This document shows, in pieces, positions 27,916 through 37,184 of a DNA stretch of 64,000 nt (its first letter is position 1; each line of letters opens with the position of its first letter). The DNA lies in NCBI GenBank assembly GCA_002730875.1, contig PCBI01000002.1, positions 236,323 through 300,322 of the forward strand, given 5' to 3'. The notes beneath the pieces are model-generated. The model made no database searches. It had not been told where the DNA came from and worked only from the letters and a program-made list of their open reading frames with translations. This DNA comes from Spirochaetaceae bacterium. Lineage in GTDB: Bacteria; Spirochaetota; Leptospiria; Leptospirales; Leptonemataceae. Made by a program: the position numbers and the translations under genes.

Positions 27916-28240
27916 GCAGGGCCAGTTAAACGTCCTGTTGACTCTTAGAAAAGAAGTTTTATGTTCCGGGTTTACGCTTCTGTGAGGACCACTGAAGACC
28001 GCCCAAGACCGCTTAACACCGTTCTCGAAAAGTGAGATTCCGTGAACCGAGAACCTTTCGAGACCAGGCTTGCCGGAAGCCTGGAGCCGGACCGCACCGT
28101 GGTACATACTCTTGCAGGCTGGCCGACGCTCGTCGCTTTGAGATAGTGCTGTGGACTACATACACGGGCCCGCTTCCTGGTCGGAAAATTGCTAAGAGAT
28201 TTCAGAAAGCGACCGAGTGTATATAAAGAGGGGAAAGACT

Positions 28241-28672
28241 ATGGCATTGCTCGATCGAACAAAAGAAGAAGTAAAAGCGGAAATCTATGAGATCGAGGTA
28301 ATACGGGCTCCCATACGGGAAGTATTCGATGCCATGACCAATGCCCGGATCATCGATGAATGGGGAGCCGGTCCTTCGCGTTTCCAGGCCCGTCCAGGGG
28401 GAAAGTATTTCTTCTGGGATGGAGAAATGTCCGGCATGATTTGCGAAATCCAGGCCCCGGTGCGTATGATGTACACCTTGCGGGAGCAGTGGTGGGATCC
28501 CGATTGGAAAGACTCCATGGTGACCTGGACCTTCCGGGAATTGGACCGCGGCACCGAGCTTATACTGAGCCATTCTGGCCTGCCGGGACGAAAAGTAAGA
28601 GAAGCTCATAGAGAAGGATGGGGAGAGTATTTCCTCGGTCCCCTGAAAGCTTACCTGGAATACCGCCGCTAA
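28241..28672 (+). CDS. SRPBCC (AHSA1-like) domain protein
   Basis: A 143-residue protein of the START/SRPBCC superfamily, AHSA1-like branch. Pattern: EVIRAPIREVFDAMTNARIIDEWGAG at the start of the fold, PGGKYFFWDGEMSG, and a C-terminal helix EGWGEYFLGPLKAYLE. Such proteins form a hydrophobic cavity for small ligands; the ligand is unknown. The ATG at 28241 has a good SD (AGAGGGGAAAG); an upstream GTG at 28217 is in frame but lacks one. Confidence 0.82.
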   Translation: MALLDRTKEEVKAEIYEIEVIRAPIREVFDAMTNARIIDEWGAGPSRFQARPGGKYFFWDGEMSGMICEIQAPVRMMYTLREQWWDPDWKDSMVTWTFRELDRGTELILSHSGLPGRKVREAHREGWGEYFLGPLKAYLEYRR

Positions 28673-28760
28673 GCAGCTGGCGGCGGACCTGTAGCGCCCG
28701 GTGCCGGTACAGCCCCATAGCCCTTCAGGGCACTCCTGCAGCGGTTCGCTCAGGACAATC

Positions 28761-28789
28761 TTGACACTACTGTAGCCTGCGAATTTATT
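28761..28789 (+). promoter_or_regulatory. Sigma70-type promoter of leuB (possibly leaderless)
   Basis: Perfect -35 TTGACA at 28761-28766, a 17-base spacer and TTTATT as -10 at 28784-28789. The leuB ATG is at 28795, where transcription itself would begin, and no SD precedes it. Confidence 0.5.
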
Positions 28790-28794
28790 GCGGC

Positions 28795-29889
28795 ATGGCT
28801 CGAAAGATCGCTGTTTTGCCCGGAGATGGAATCGGTCCGGAGGTAATGAACTCCGCCATTCAGGTACTGGAAAAAGCTCTGGGAGACAGTTGGTCTCAGT
28901 ATTCCCTGGCCGAAGCTCCAGTGGGCGGTGCGGCTATCGATCTGACCGGTTCACCCTTACCGGATGAAACATTGAAACTTTGCGAGCAGTCCGACGCCAT
29001 TTTGTTTGGCTCTGTGGGCGGCCCTAAATGGGAAAACCTTCCCCCGGAGAAGCAGCCGGAAAGAGGCGCTCTTCTTCCTCTTAGAAAACACTTTTCGCTG
29101 TTCGCCAATCTTCGGCCTGTTCGTCTTTTTCCTGAGCTTTCGGGTTCCTCTCCGCTAAAGCAGGAGCGCATTGGCGATGGAGTGGATATGCTCATCGTAC
29201 GCGAACTGACCGGGGATGTTTATTTCGGTCAGCCCAAAGGCCGCGAAGGTCAGGGGGATGAAGAAAAAGCCTTCGATACGATGGTATATCATCGTTATGA
29301 GATCGAGCGGATTGCGAAAGTGGCCTTCGATTCGGCCAGGCAGCGCAAACTGAAGGTTACGAGCATAGACAAGGCGAACGTTCTGAGTAGCATGGTCCTC
29401 TGGCGGGAAGTAGTGACCGAGTTCGCCGCCAAATACAACGAAAATCTAAATCCTAAAATCCAGCTGGAGCACATGTACGTGGATAACGGCGCCATGCAGC
29501 TCATTCTACGTCCCACCAGTTTTGACGTATTGCTTTGTGGTAACATGTTTGGCGATATCCTTAGCGATGAGGCCTCGGTCCTGGGCGGAAGCCTGGGAAT
29601 GCTGGCCAGCGCATCCCTTTCCACGGAGCGGGGCTTTGGACTGTATGAGCCCAGCGGAGGCACCGCTCCCGACATTGCGGGAAAAGGCGTGGCCAATCCT
29701 ATTGCGCAGATTCTTTCGGCGGCCTTGATGCTTCGGTACACGTTTGAAGAAACCGACGTGGCGGACCGGATCGATTCCGCGGTCAAGAAAGCCATTGAAG
29801 CCGGCGCCCGCACCGGAGACCTGGCCGGGCCAGGGGAGAAGGTGGTAAACACAAAAGAAATGACCGATGCCATCATCAGCTTTCTCTAA
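28795..29889 (+). CDS. leuB: 3-isopropylmalate dehydrogenase
   Basis: Leucine biosynthesis: oxidative decarboxylation of 3-isopropylmalate with NAD+. The 364-residue protein starts with [15 protein letters not shown]. It carries [37 protein letters not shown], the substrate/metal region [27 protein letters not shown] and [13 protein letters not shown], all family hallmarks. The start is fixed by the conserved N-terminus. No other leu genes are nearby. Confidence 0.96.
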   Translation: MARKIAVLPGDGIGPEVMNSAIQVLEKALGDSWSQYSLAEAPVGGAAIDLTGSPLPDETLKLCEQSDAILFGSVGGPKWENLPPEKQPERGALLPLRKHFSLFANLRPVRLFPELSGSSPLKQERIGDGVDMLIVRELTGDVYFGQPKGREGQGDEEKAFDTMVYHRYEIERIAKVAFDSARQRKLKVTSIDKANVLSSMVLWREVVTEFAAKYNENLNPKIQLEHMYVDNGAMQLILRPTSFDVLLCGNMFGDILSDEASVLGGSLGMLASASLSTERGFGLYEPSGGTAPDIAGKGVANPIAQILSAALMLRYTFEETDVADRIDSAVKKAIEAGARTGDLAGPGEKVVNTKEMTDAIISFL

Positions 29890-29910
29890 TCTGTCAGAAG
29901 ATGCCCAGTC

Positions 29911-30285
29911 ATGAATCCAAGAGTACTGATTTGCGATGATAAGAACTTTGAGGCTCTGGAGTACAGGCAAATCCTGGAGTCCAGAAAGATCAAGGTTCTG
30001 CAGGTATTCTCGAACGGTCATGACCTTCTGGACTGGGTACGCAAGCATCCAAAGGAAGCGGACGTTGTGCTTCTGGACATCATTATGCCGGTGGTAGACG
30101 GCTATGCAGCCTTTCATGAACTGCGTCGCCTGGCGCCTGAGCTAAAGGTAATTTTTATCTCCGTAGAAAACAGCGCTCCATTGATCAAAACGGTTTTGTC
30201 TATGGGGGCTCTTGATTTCATAACGCGTCCCATCAAGCGTGACGCTCTGGCCGAACGGGTTCTCAAGGCTCTCAGCCGTCTGTAA
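29911..30285 (+). CDS. CheY-like response regulator
   Basis: A 124-residue single receiver domain. Acidic pair DD at 9-10, phospho-acceptor Asp in LLDIIMP (about 57), Ser in FISVEN at the Thr/Ser position. The usually invariant Lys before Pro is Arg (FITRPIK), though a Lys follows two residues later. This may alter phosphorylation-linked switching. The gene is 21 bases after leuB in the same direction and may be cotranscribed. No adjacent kinase. Confidence 0.82.
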   Translation: MNPRVLICDDKNFEALEYRQILESRKIKVLQVFSNGHDLLDWVRKHPKEADVVLLDIIMPVVDGYAAFHELRRLAPELKVIFISVENSAPLIKTVLSMGALDFITRPIKRDALAERVLKALSRL

Positions 30286-30386
30286 GCGAAGAGGCCCGGG
30301 CCAAAACCTTTCACTGGACAACCTGTTTCATTTTAGTTAATTTACCCGGGGGCGCAGACCCCGGACCATTTTTCTCGGGAGAATAC

Positions 30387-33062
30387 ATGTCACCAGATCA
30401 ATCCACTCTGGACCCGGCCACCGGCCAGCTTCAGGTCGCCGCTGATGGGGCCCTCGAGCCACTGAGCGTTGCTGAGTTAGATCCATCAAAATATACAGAT
30501 TCTCCTGTCCTGGAAGAGATTGATTTTGCCTCTGATTACGACGGTGACGTTCCCTTTGGAAGCCCCGTGGAGCGCATCGATCGTAATCGAATACTTCCGT
30601 TATTGCAGAAGGTAGAGAAACCGGGCCGATACACGGGCGGCGAATTCGGGGTTCCTTTCAAGGATGCCGATTCGGCCCGTGCCCGCATCGTCTTTTCGTA
30701 TCCGGATACCTATGAACTCGGAATGTCCAACGAAGGGTTGAAGATTCTTTACGACTGCATTCAGCGAAGAAGCGATCTCTATGCGGACCGAACCTTTCTA
30801 CCCTGGCCGGATTTTCGCCAGCTCATGAAAGAGGAGGGCGTTTCGCTTTATAGTCTGGATCAAACCCTCGCTGTTCGCTCTTTTGATGTATGGGCTTTTA
30901 ACGCGGCCCACGAATTACATTACACCAATCTGTTGTATGCGCTGGATCTGGCTGGCATACCCATTAAGCGAAAGGACCGAACCGCGGAAGATCCAATCAT
31001 TATAACCGGTGGCACAGCGGTCTCCAATCCGTTACCCTTGTTTGATTTTCTGGACGGAATTTTCATGGGCGATGGCGAAGATGCCATCGTCGAGATTATG
31101 GACATTATTGCCGCCGGAAAGGAGCAGGGTCTGAGCCGAAAGCAGATTCTGGACAGCCTGCAGTCGGTGGAGGGCCTGATTCTGCCGCAGCACTACAAAG
31201 CCACGATCCATGAAGATGGACAGGCCCATTATTACGGTCCGGTGGAAGGCAAAAGAACCTATCGGGCGAAGGAATTCGCGGCTCTGGAAAATGTAATCGT
31301 TCCCAGCATCGCCATAACCCAGGACCGGGTGGTGGTGGAAGTGAATCGGGGTTGCGGTCAGGGCTGTCGTTTCTGCCATGCTGGCTTCTGGAAACGACCG
31401 GTTCGCAACGCTGAAGTTAGTAACCTGGTGCGCATCGCCGGGGACCTGCTGAAGCGGTCCGGCAACGACACCATCACTCTGCACAGTCTTTCCATCGCGG
31501 ATTATCCCTGGCTGGAAGAGCTGGTAGTGGAAATGGCGCAGGCTTACGGCCCGGAAGGGGTTTCCCTCTCGCTTCCCAGTTTACGGGTGCAGGTGAAAAC
31601 CATTCCCGTGCTGGAGATGACATCCGGGATTCGCAAATCGAACGTCACCTTTGCCCTGGAAGCCGGTTCCGAGCTCATGCGCGAAAGGATCCGCAAAAAA
31701 TCCTCCGAAGACAATCTTCATTACTTGATTCGCGAGATTTACGGCCGTGGCTGGGACCTGGTGAAGGTGTATTTCATGCTTGGACTGCCGGATCGTGACG
31801 GCCGTGAAGTGGAGGACCTGATTAACTCGCTAAACGCTCTGGGTGAGCTGGCAAAGGAGTGCGGTCCCAGAAAGAAAGTAAACGTTACTGTATCGCTCTT
31901 TGTTCCCAAGCCTTTTACCACGTTTCAATGGGAAGAGCAGAAGGGACCCGCGTTCTTCAACGAAAGCATAGAGAAGATTAAAGCGGGAATGCGTACCAAT
32001 CGCGTGCATGTAAGGCATCCCACTCCCTGGATGAGCTGGGTGGAGGGTCTGCTCAGTCGATCCGATCATCGCGTTGGTTACTATCTGGAAAAAGCCTTTG
32101 AAAACGGCGCCAGTTTCGACTCCTGGGACGACGGATTTCGCCAGGATGTCTGGGAACCGGTAATGGATGAGGTATCGCCGGAGCTAAAACAACTCTGGAT
32201 GGGTCAGAAAGCCGGAGGCACTCCCCTGGCCTTCGAGGAAATTGTCGAAGGATTCCCCAGGGATCGGTTGATCAAAGATTTCGAAAAATTTGAGGCGGTA
32301 ACCGAAGAGAATATGAATCCGCCTCACAAGCAGGCGCTCAAGGAGTCGGACTTCCCGCCTGAACTTCTAAAGCCGGTGGAAATCCCGGCAGTCAAGCAAC
32401 AGCGGGCCGGCTTTCTGCGCCTCAAGTTCAGCAAGACCGGAAATTTTGTCTACGTCAGCCATCTGGACATGATGGATGCCCTGCGAAAAGCGCTTCGCCG
32501 GGCCGGATTGCCCATGACCTTCTCCCGGGGCTACAACAAGCATGAGAAATTCCATTTCGGGGATTCGCTACCCATTTACATGCATAGCGAGCAGGAAGTG
32601 GCGGATATTTCGCTGTACGAGCCCGTGGATGCGGACGGCTGGTTTGATGCCATCGCGGCGCAACTGCCATCCGGTCTGCAATTAAAGGGACTGGAGTTCT
32701 CAGAGAACCGGCAGAAAGACCGGAAAGAAGACCAGAACTACACCTTGCGCTTCTTTGACGAAGATTATGCGAATCGAGTCTACGACATGCTGGTCAATCC
32801 GCCGGAAACCGTGGTATTTGAAAAGCGTGACCGGAAGCGAAAACGCGTCCGCAATCTTCCCAGGCATAAGTCTGCCATGCGAAAGCATGAAAAGAGCCTC
32901 AAAGAAAACCTGAAAGCGCTGAGTAGAGAAGGCAATACCTTGAGCTTCAACCTGGTACTTCCCGGATCGGGCGGATTATCTATTGTAGATCTCCTGGACC
33001 GTTATCTGGAGATCCCCCGCGAGGATTGGAATGTTCGCCTGGAAGTCTGGAAGGGATTATAG
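30387..33062 (+). CDS. B12-binding radical SAM protein fused to DUF2344 domain
   Basis: A long fusion of 891 residues. The N-terminal part matches the TIGR03960-type family: a cobalamin-binding-like region and a radical SAM core with CGQGCRFC (Cys323, Cys327, Cys330 ligating the 4Fe-4S cluster). The C-terminal ~230 residues match TIGR03936/DUF2344 (RLKFSKTGNFVYVSHLDMMDALRKAL). In many bacteria these are two adjacent genes, often near ribonuclease G and ribosomal protein genes, so a role in RNA or ribosome modification is possible but unproven. The N-terminal 80 residues are acidic and probably disordered. The ATG follows the SD-like TCGGGAGAA. Confidence 0.88.
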   Translation: MSPDQSTLDPATGQLQVAADGALEPLSVAELDPSKYTDSPVLEEIDFASDYDGDVPFGSPVERIDRNRILPLLQKVEKPGRYTGGEFGVPFKDADSARARIVFSYPDTYELGMSNEGLKILYDCIQRRSDLYADRTFLPWPDFRQLMKEEGVSLYSLDQTLAVRSFDVWAFNAAHELHYTNLLYALDLAGIPIKRKDRTAEDPIIITGGTAVSNPLPLFDFLDGIFMGDGEDAIVEIMDIIAAGKEQGLSRKQILDSLQSVEGLILPQHYKATIHEDGQAHYYGPVEGKRTYRAKEFAALENVIVPSIAITQDRVVVEVNRGCGQGCRFCHAGFWKRPVRNAEVSNLVRIAGDLLKRSGNDTITLHSLSIADYPWLEELVVEMAQAYGPEGVSLSLPSLRVQVKTIPVLEMTSGIRKSNVTFALEAGSELMRERIRKKSSEDNLHYLIREIYGRGWDLVKVYFMLGLPDRDGREVEDLINSLNALGELAKECGPRKKVNVTVSLFVPKPFTTFQWEEQKGPAFFNESIEKIKAGMRTNRVHVRHPTPWMSWVEGLLSRSDHRVGYYLEKAFENGASFDSWDDGFRQDVWEPVMDEVSPELKQLWMGQKAGGTPLAFEEIVEGFPRDRLIKDFEKFEAVTEENMNPPHKQALKESDFPPELLKPVEIPAVKQQRAGFLRLKFSKTGNFVYVSHLDMMDALRKALRRAGLPMTFSRGYNKHEKFHFGDSLPIYMHSEQEVADISLYEPVDADGWFDAIAAQLPSGLQLKGLEFSENRQKDRKEDQNYTLRFFDEDYANRVYDMLVNPPETVVFEKRDRKRKRVRNLPRHKSAMRKHEKSLKENLKALSREGNTLSFNLVLPGSGGLSIVDLLDRYLEIPREDWNVRLEVWKGL

Positions 33063-33264
33063 CCGGTTGGAATTGCGCATGAGGCGGGCAGGGCTTCCAC
33101 CGGGCAGGGCTGTAGCGAACCGGGGCGGTCCGACCTGCGAAGAAAGGACTGCCGTGTGGCCCCGGAAGCTACAAAGGGTCAAAGGAAACGCTGCGACGGT
33201 CACCTGACCCTCACCTGCAGTCTGAACAGCCGTCCGAACTGCAGCCCGCCCTGAGGATTAGCCA

Positions 33265-33621
33265 TCAGGCCGCCCGTTCGGTTTCCTTCTTCTGGATCCA
33301 ATCGAAGCGAACGTTTCGGGCAACGATCTTTACTCGGCTGCGAGGATTTCCCCCATCGTCTTTCCAGCGATCCTGCCGTAAATTTCCCTCTACCGTAACC
33401 CGGGAACCTTTCTTTAGATACTCGGCGATGGGATCGGCCTGACGATCCCAGGCCTCAACGTCAAAGTAGCTCACGAACTCCTTCGAATTATCTTCTTTGG
33501 AGCGAAAGCCATGATTGGCGGCCACACGAAGCTTTACCACTTTGCGATCGTTGCCCAGGTCCTTCAATTCCGGATCCTGCACCAGGTTTCCATCCAGAAT
33601 TACAAACGATAGATTATTCAT
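33265..33621 (-). CDS. ssb: Single-stranded DNA-binding protein, short
   Basis: OB-fold single-stranded DNA-binding protein for replication and repair. At 118 residues it is shorter than typical SSB and lacks the acidic DDDIPF-like C-terminal tip that recruits partners, ending instead in KKETERAA. The OB-fold pattern is clear: NLSFVILDGNLVQDPEL, VVKLRVAANH, YFDVEAWDRQADPIAEYLKKGSRVTVEG and RVKIVARNV. The start at 33621 is fixed by the strong SD GCAGGAGGAAGT and by homology; the open frame further upstream is not coding. It may be a secondary SSB, or the chromosomal one may lie elsewhere. Confidence 0.87.
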   Translation of the reverse strand: MNNLSFVILDGNLVQDPELKDLGNDRKVVKLRVAANHGFRSKEDNSKEFVSYFDVEAWDRQADPIAEYLKKGSRVTVEGNLRQDRWKDDGGNPRSRVKIVARNVRFDWIQKKETERAA

Positions 33622-33753
33622 ACTTCCTCCTGCGGGCGGTTGAGCCCTGACTGTACTGATGGGTGTCGGAAAAGACGGGATCGTTAACATTTTTTGGCGC
33701 ATCGCGGGAGAAATAATCTTTGACCGACCCTTTTCCGTTCATACCGTCTGGTA

Positions 33754-34260
33754 ATGAAAAAGGCCCCGCGATCCATGGTTGTGTTCTTCTGCCTGGCGTT
33801 GTGGCTCTTGCCCCCGGGGGCCGGCCTGCGAGGGGAGAATCCGGGCAAAACAGAAAGTCCAGGCGGTTCACAGAGACCGGGTGTTTTCGGTATATACCTG
33901 GGCCAGTCCAGGCAAGCGGCATTACAGAATATGAAAAGCCGCTTTCCGGAAGGCCGATCACAGCGCATAGAGAGCTTTCGTTTCTGGACAGGGGAGTTCT
34001 ATGAATTCTTTGAACTGTATCGCGAGGCGCTTTCCAACTGCGTGATAGGGTTTCAGAACGAAAAGGTATTTCTCATCCACCTGAGCTTTAACGTGGGCAA
34101 AGACGAGATCAGGAAACGACTGGAGAAAAAGTTCGGCCCGGCCGAGTTGTATCAAGCCAGGGTGCTGTCCTGGGAAAGGGCCGGCAATACAAGGGTATTG
34201 CTAGACGGCACGGATACGGAATCGGAATTGCAGTTTCAGGAGATTCGCGATGCGAGGTGA
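33754..34260 (+). CDS. Hypothetical exported protein (paralogue of next gene)
   Basis: A 168-residue protein with a signal peptide (MKKAPRSM followed by a hydrophobic core ending near GLRGE). The mature part begins GIYLGQSRQAALQNMKSRF, a pattern resembling small SmpA/OmlA-like or DUF modules in which GM/GQ is followed by an amphipathic helix. The next gene has the same layout (LGFEPGMTKDQVRELLRE, then VIGL...LYEIF, then QYGAPNE), so they look like ancient tandem paralogues. Its 3' end holds the SD of the next gene. Confidence 0.66.
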   Translation: MKKAPRSMVVFFCLALWLLPPGAGLRGENPGKTESPGGSQRPGVFGIYLGQSRQAALQNMKSRFPEGRSQRIESFRFWTGEFYEFFELYREALSNCVIGFQNEKVFLIHLSFNVGKDEIRKRLEKKFGPAELYQARVLSWERAGNTRVLLDGTDTESELQFQEIRDAR

Positions 34261-34264
34261 ATCT

Positions 34265-34780
34265 ATGTTTCCGGGCTTCGCAACGGGAGTCAGATGGATA
34301 GCCCGGATTTGCAATTCACTAATTCTGCTCGCCATCCTTTTCCTTCCGTTTTGCGCCCTTTCCACCGCTTATAGTCGACAGTACCTCGGCTTTGAGCCCG
34401 GGATGACAAAGGATCAGGTTCGAGAGCTTCTAAGGGAACGCCACAGAGTAAAAGATGTATTTCTGCCGCGATTTCAATCCGAGGACCTGGCTGTCCATAT
34501 TGAATCGCCTTCTGCGGTGATAGGTCTGAGTTTCTACGAAAACAAGCTTTACGAAATCTTCATCTCCTTTCTCGACAATAGTTTTGATCCACGAGTCCAG
34601 CTAAGAGAACAATACGGAGCGCCGAATGAATCGCGCTACGGCACGGAAGTCTGGCTATTCGATGATGGTAGATACCGAGTAAGGGCCGACGAAGGAATTG
34701 TGCTCATCCTCGACCTGGAAGCAAGGGATCGTGTCATCCAGCATGAGTTGGACGCAATCTTCTGGACGATTCCTGATTAG
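34265..34780 (+). CDS. Hypothetical exported or membrane-anchored protein
   Basis: A 171-residue product with an N-terminal hydrophobic segment (about 10-35) acting as signal peptide or anchor. The rest is paralogous in layout to the previous gene. An ATG at 34250 is in frame, but 34265 has the SD AGGTGA four bases upstream, overlapping the upstream stop, which indicates translational coupling. Function unknown; possibly an envelope lipid- or protein-handling module, but nothing specific is visible. Confidence 0.63.
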   Translation: MFPGFATGVRWIARICNSLILLAILFLPFCALSTAYSRQYLGFEPGMTKDQVRELLRERHRVKDVFLPRFQSEDLAVHIESPSAVIGLSFYENKLYEIFISFLDNSFDPRVQLREQYGAPNESRYGTEVWLFDDGRYRVRADEGIVLILDLEARDRVIQHELDAIFWTIPD

Positions 34781-34899
34781 TTCCTCGGCCCGCTTGGAGC
34801 CGCTCGAAGAAGGGCTCCATCCCCTGGTTATTTTGGCGGGGGCTTTGAAGCCGTCGGATTCAGGGTTGCCGATTTCTATGCACGGGGATTCCTTATGCT

Positions 34900-35424
34900 A
34901 TGCTCCGCTTTTCTCGCCCGGTCCCATGCGTATTATTCGCCGCTACGCTTCTGGCGACTGCGGTTTTCGCCACGACCTTTCTCACCAGTACTCTTTTCGC
35001 GGAAAAGTCATCGTCGACATTAGATGGCCATTTTCAGGCAAATAGTCCATCGGCCGTCCTTAAAGAATGGAAGCTTGCCTTGTGCCGTCATGACATCGAA
35101 GCTTTGCAGGCGCGCACATCGCAGCAGGGTCGCTCGCAATTCTATGCCACCATGCTGGTGGGCTTTTCGGAGAAATGCAACCAGGATCAGATGAAACGCA
35201 CGGAAGCCCAGGTCCATGACTGTCACGTTCAAAAGCCGCTGGCCATCGACTCCCTGGCCATCTGTGTGGTACCATCCTTCCTGGTCGAACTGGACAATCC
35301 GGATTATAGTCCCCTTATCCTGAGAAAAGAAAACGGCCATTGGCGAGTCATCATCGACAGGACGCCGGAGCAGAAGGCCCTTCGGCATCCGCTGCAGCTT
35401 GAGCTGATGGAATCTCCCGAATAG
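34900..35424 (+). CDS. Hypothetical exported protein
   Basis: A 174-residue protein with a signal peptide (MLRFSRPVPCVL then an Ala/Thr-rich core to about residue 34). The mature region begins with SPSAVLKEWKLALCRHDIEAL and ends with ILRKENGHWRVIIDR. This is the pattern of NTF2-like/DUF4878 domains that follow a signal peptide, in which an N-terminal helix is followed by a curved sheet. The assignment is tentative. The gene lies 119 bases after the paralogue pair. Confidence 0.6.
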   Translation: MLRFSRPVPCVLFAATLLATAVFATTFLTSTLFAEKSSSTLDGHFQANSPSAVLKEWKLALCRHDIEALQARTSQQGRSQFYATMLVGFSEKCNQDQMKRTEAQVHDCHVQKPLAIDSLAICVVPSFLVELDNPDYSPLILRKENGHWRVIIDRTPEQKALRHPLQLELMESPE

Positions 35425-35560
35425 AGTGCACGAGTACGGAAAGGCGCCAGAGGCTGTGGAAACGACCCTCTTCGAGGCAGGAGGCATTTCTGAAGATCGA
35501 GGACCGCGAAAAAATCTACGAAAACCCGAAACGATCTCCTTCTATAAGACACCTTGAGGT

Positions 35561-36997
35561 GTGACCAGACTCTCAAAATTCAATCGTTTCAGCCAAAATG
35601 AAGACGGCAAGGAGCCATCGGCCGCCGCCGTTCACGGGCTTTCAAAGGAGCAGTCCGCCGTGCTCCTTTCCTCGGCCCCGGTCAAGCAGGTAATCGCGGC
35701 AGCCGGTAGCGGCAAGACGCGAACCGTCATTCAGTTGGCCTCACAGGTCCTGTCCGGGCCATCGGCCAGATGGGAAGCACAGAACGCCCGCCTGGAAGAC
35801 TCGGCTCGGAGACCACTGTTGCTGCTCACGTTCAGTCGCAAGGCCTGCTCGGAGATGCGGGAGCGGTTGCCGGATGCCGCAAAAGACCGGGCCGATGTCA
35901 ATACATTCCACGGCTTTTGCTTTCGTACGATTCGCCTCCATTATCCAGGGGGAGCCCATTACAAAATCGTGGACGAAGAAGAGAAAATCGAAATACTGAA
36001 GCCTCTTTTTCGCCGGTACAGATATGAAATCGGCGGCATACCGTATGCCTTATTACTGGCCAATCCCGGCTACTTCCGCCAGGAGTTTCCGGAGGCAGCC
36101 TTCCGGATTTTCCGGTACTGGGAACAATACAAACAAAAGCATAAATGCCTGGAATACCAGGACCTGATTCGGATGACATTATCCGGACTGCGAAAGGCCT
36201 GGTCGTCGGCCGCAACAGAAGGTGGGGCCAGCAGCTGGGCTGCGGGGCTTGCGGGTTCCTATCATACGATCATCGTAGACGAGTTTCAGGATACCGATCC
36301 GGCGCAGCTGGAGTTTCTTAAACTCATGAAGCCGCAGAAACTGGTTGTTGTAGGCGATGACTGGCAATCCATCTACTCCTTTCGCGGAGCCGACGTACGC
36401 CCCTTCCTGGATTTCAGGTCCCATTTCCCGGAGACCCGAAAATTCTTTCTCTCGGTCAATTACAGGAGTCTACCGTCTATAGTCGAAGCCGGGAATCGGC
36501 TCATCAAACAAAGTAGCGGGCAGATCCGTAAGAAGGTGCGAGCCAGACGTCAGGACCGCAGCGCCGCCGCATTTTGTGTTGTGGCGGGCAAAGAGACCGA
36601 AAGGGAAGTTCTGGAGAAGCTGGCCCTCTACAAATCGGACCGGGTTGTTCTATGCCGAAGTAACCACCGTCGAAACCAATGGCTGGAGGCCGGGGTCGCG
36701 GAGGCAAATTGTCTCACCGTGCACCGGGCCAAGGGGCTGGAGTTTTCCATGGTCCTTCTGGATGTCCTGGGTGGTTGGAGCGGGGCCAGTGATCCGGACT
36801 CCCGGAACGAGGAAATACGAATCGCCTATGTGGCGCTTACCCGGGCGAAGAACCTGTTTATTGCTCTGGGCAAGAGCGAATACGGAAACAAAACCGGCGA
36901 CGCTTTCATCTGGGCCCAGTTGTTTCAGCGATTCTGCCAGAAGACCAGCTTTAAACAGCTGCAAAGACGAATTGCTACCGAGACGAATCGCTCCTGA
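35561..36997 (+). CDS. UvrD/Rep-like superfamily 1 DNA helicase, compact
   Basis: ATP-dependent 3'-5' helicase-like protein of 478 residues, well below the ~700 of UvrD or Rep. All core SF1 motifs are present: Q-motif GLSKEQSAVL, Walker A AAAGSGKT, FSRKACSEMRERL (Ia), Walker B IIVDEFQDTD, VVGDDWQSIYSFRGA (III), VNYRSLPSIV (IV), TVHRAKGLEFSMVLL (V) and YVALTRAKN (VI). The accessory domains 1B and 2B are reduced. The GTG start lies directly after a GAGGT, too close for ordinary SD use, so the true start is unsure. A repair or replication restart role is inferred. Confidence 0.85.
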   Translation: MTRLSKFNRFSQNEDGKEPSAAAVHGLSKEQSAVLLSSAPVKQVIAAAGSGKTRTVIQLASQVLSGPSARWEAQNARLEDSARRPLLLLTFSRKACSEMRERLPDAAKDRADVNTFHGFCFRTIRLHYPGGAHYKIVDEEEKIEILKPLFRRYRYEIGGIPYALLLANPGYFRQEFPEAAFRIFRYWEQYKQKHKCLEYQDLIRMTLSGLRKAWSSAATEGGASSWAAGLAGSYHTIIVDEFQDTDPAQLEFLKLMKPQKLVVVGDDWQSIYSFRGADVRPFLDFRSHFPETRKFFLSVNYRSLPSIVEAGNRLIKQSSGQIRKKVRARRQDRSAAAFCVVAGKETEREVLEKLALYKSDRVVLCRSNHRRNQWLEAGVAEANCLTVHRAKGLEFSMVLLDVLGGWSGASDPDSRNEEIRIAYVALTRAKNLFIALGKSEYGNKTGDAFIWAQLFQRFCQKTSFKQLQRRIATETNRS

Positions 36998-37184
36998 GAC
37001 GGATTCGTTCAATATCGGTGAGCGATGAATGCAGTGAGCCGGACGGAAATCCATTTATGTGCCGCCATAGAACTATTGCCTGCCGGGGGCTCGGACTGCT
37101 CTTTGATTCTATCGGCAGATTCTTCCATTGTTTCGCATCGTTTCGCATCGTTTTGGACGGACCATAACTCGGCGGGGCGAATCC

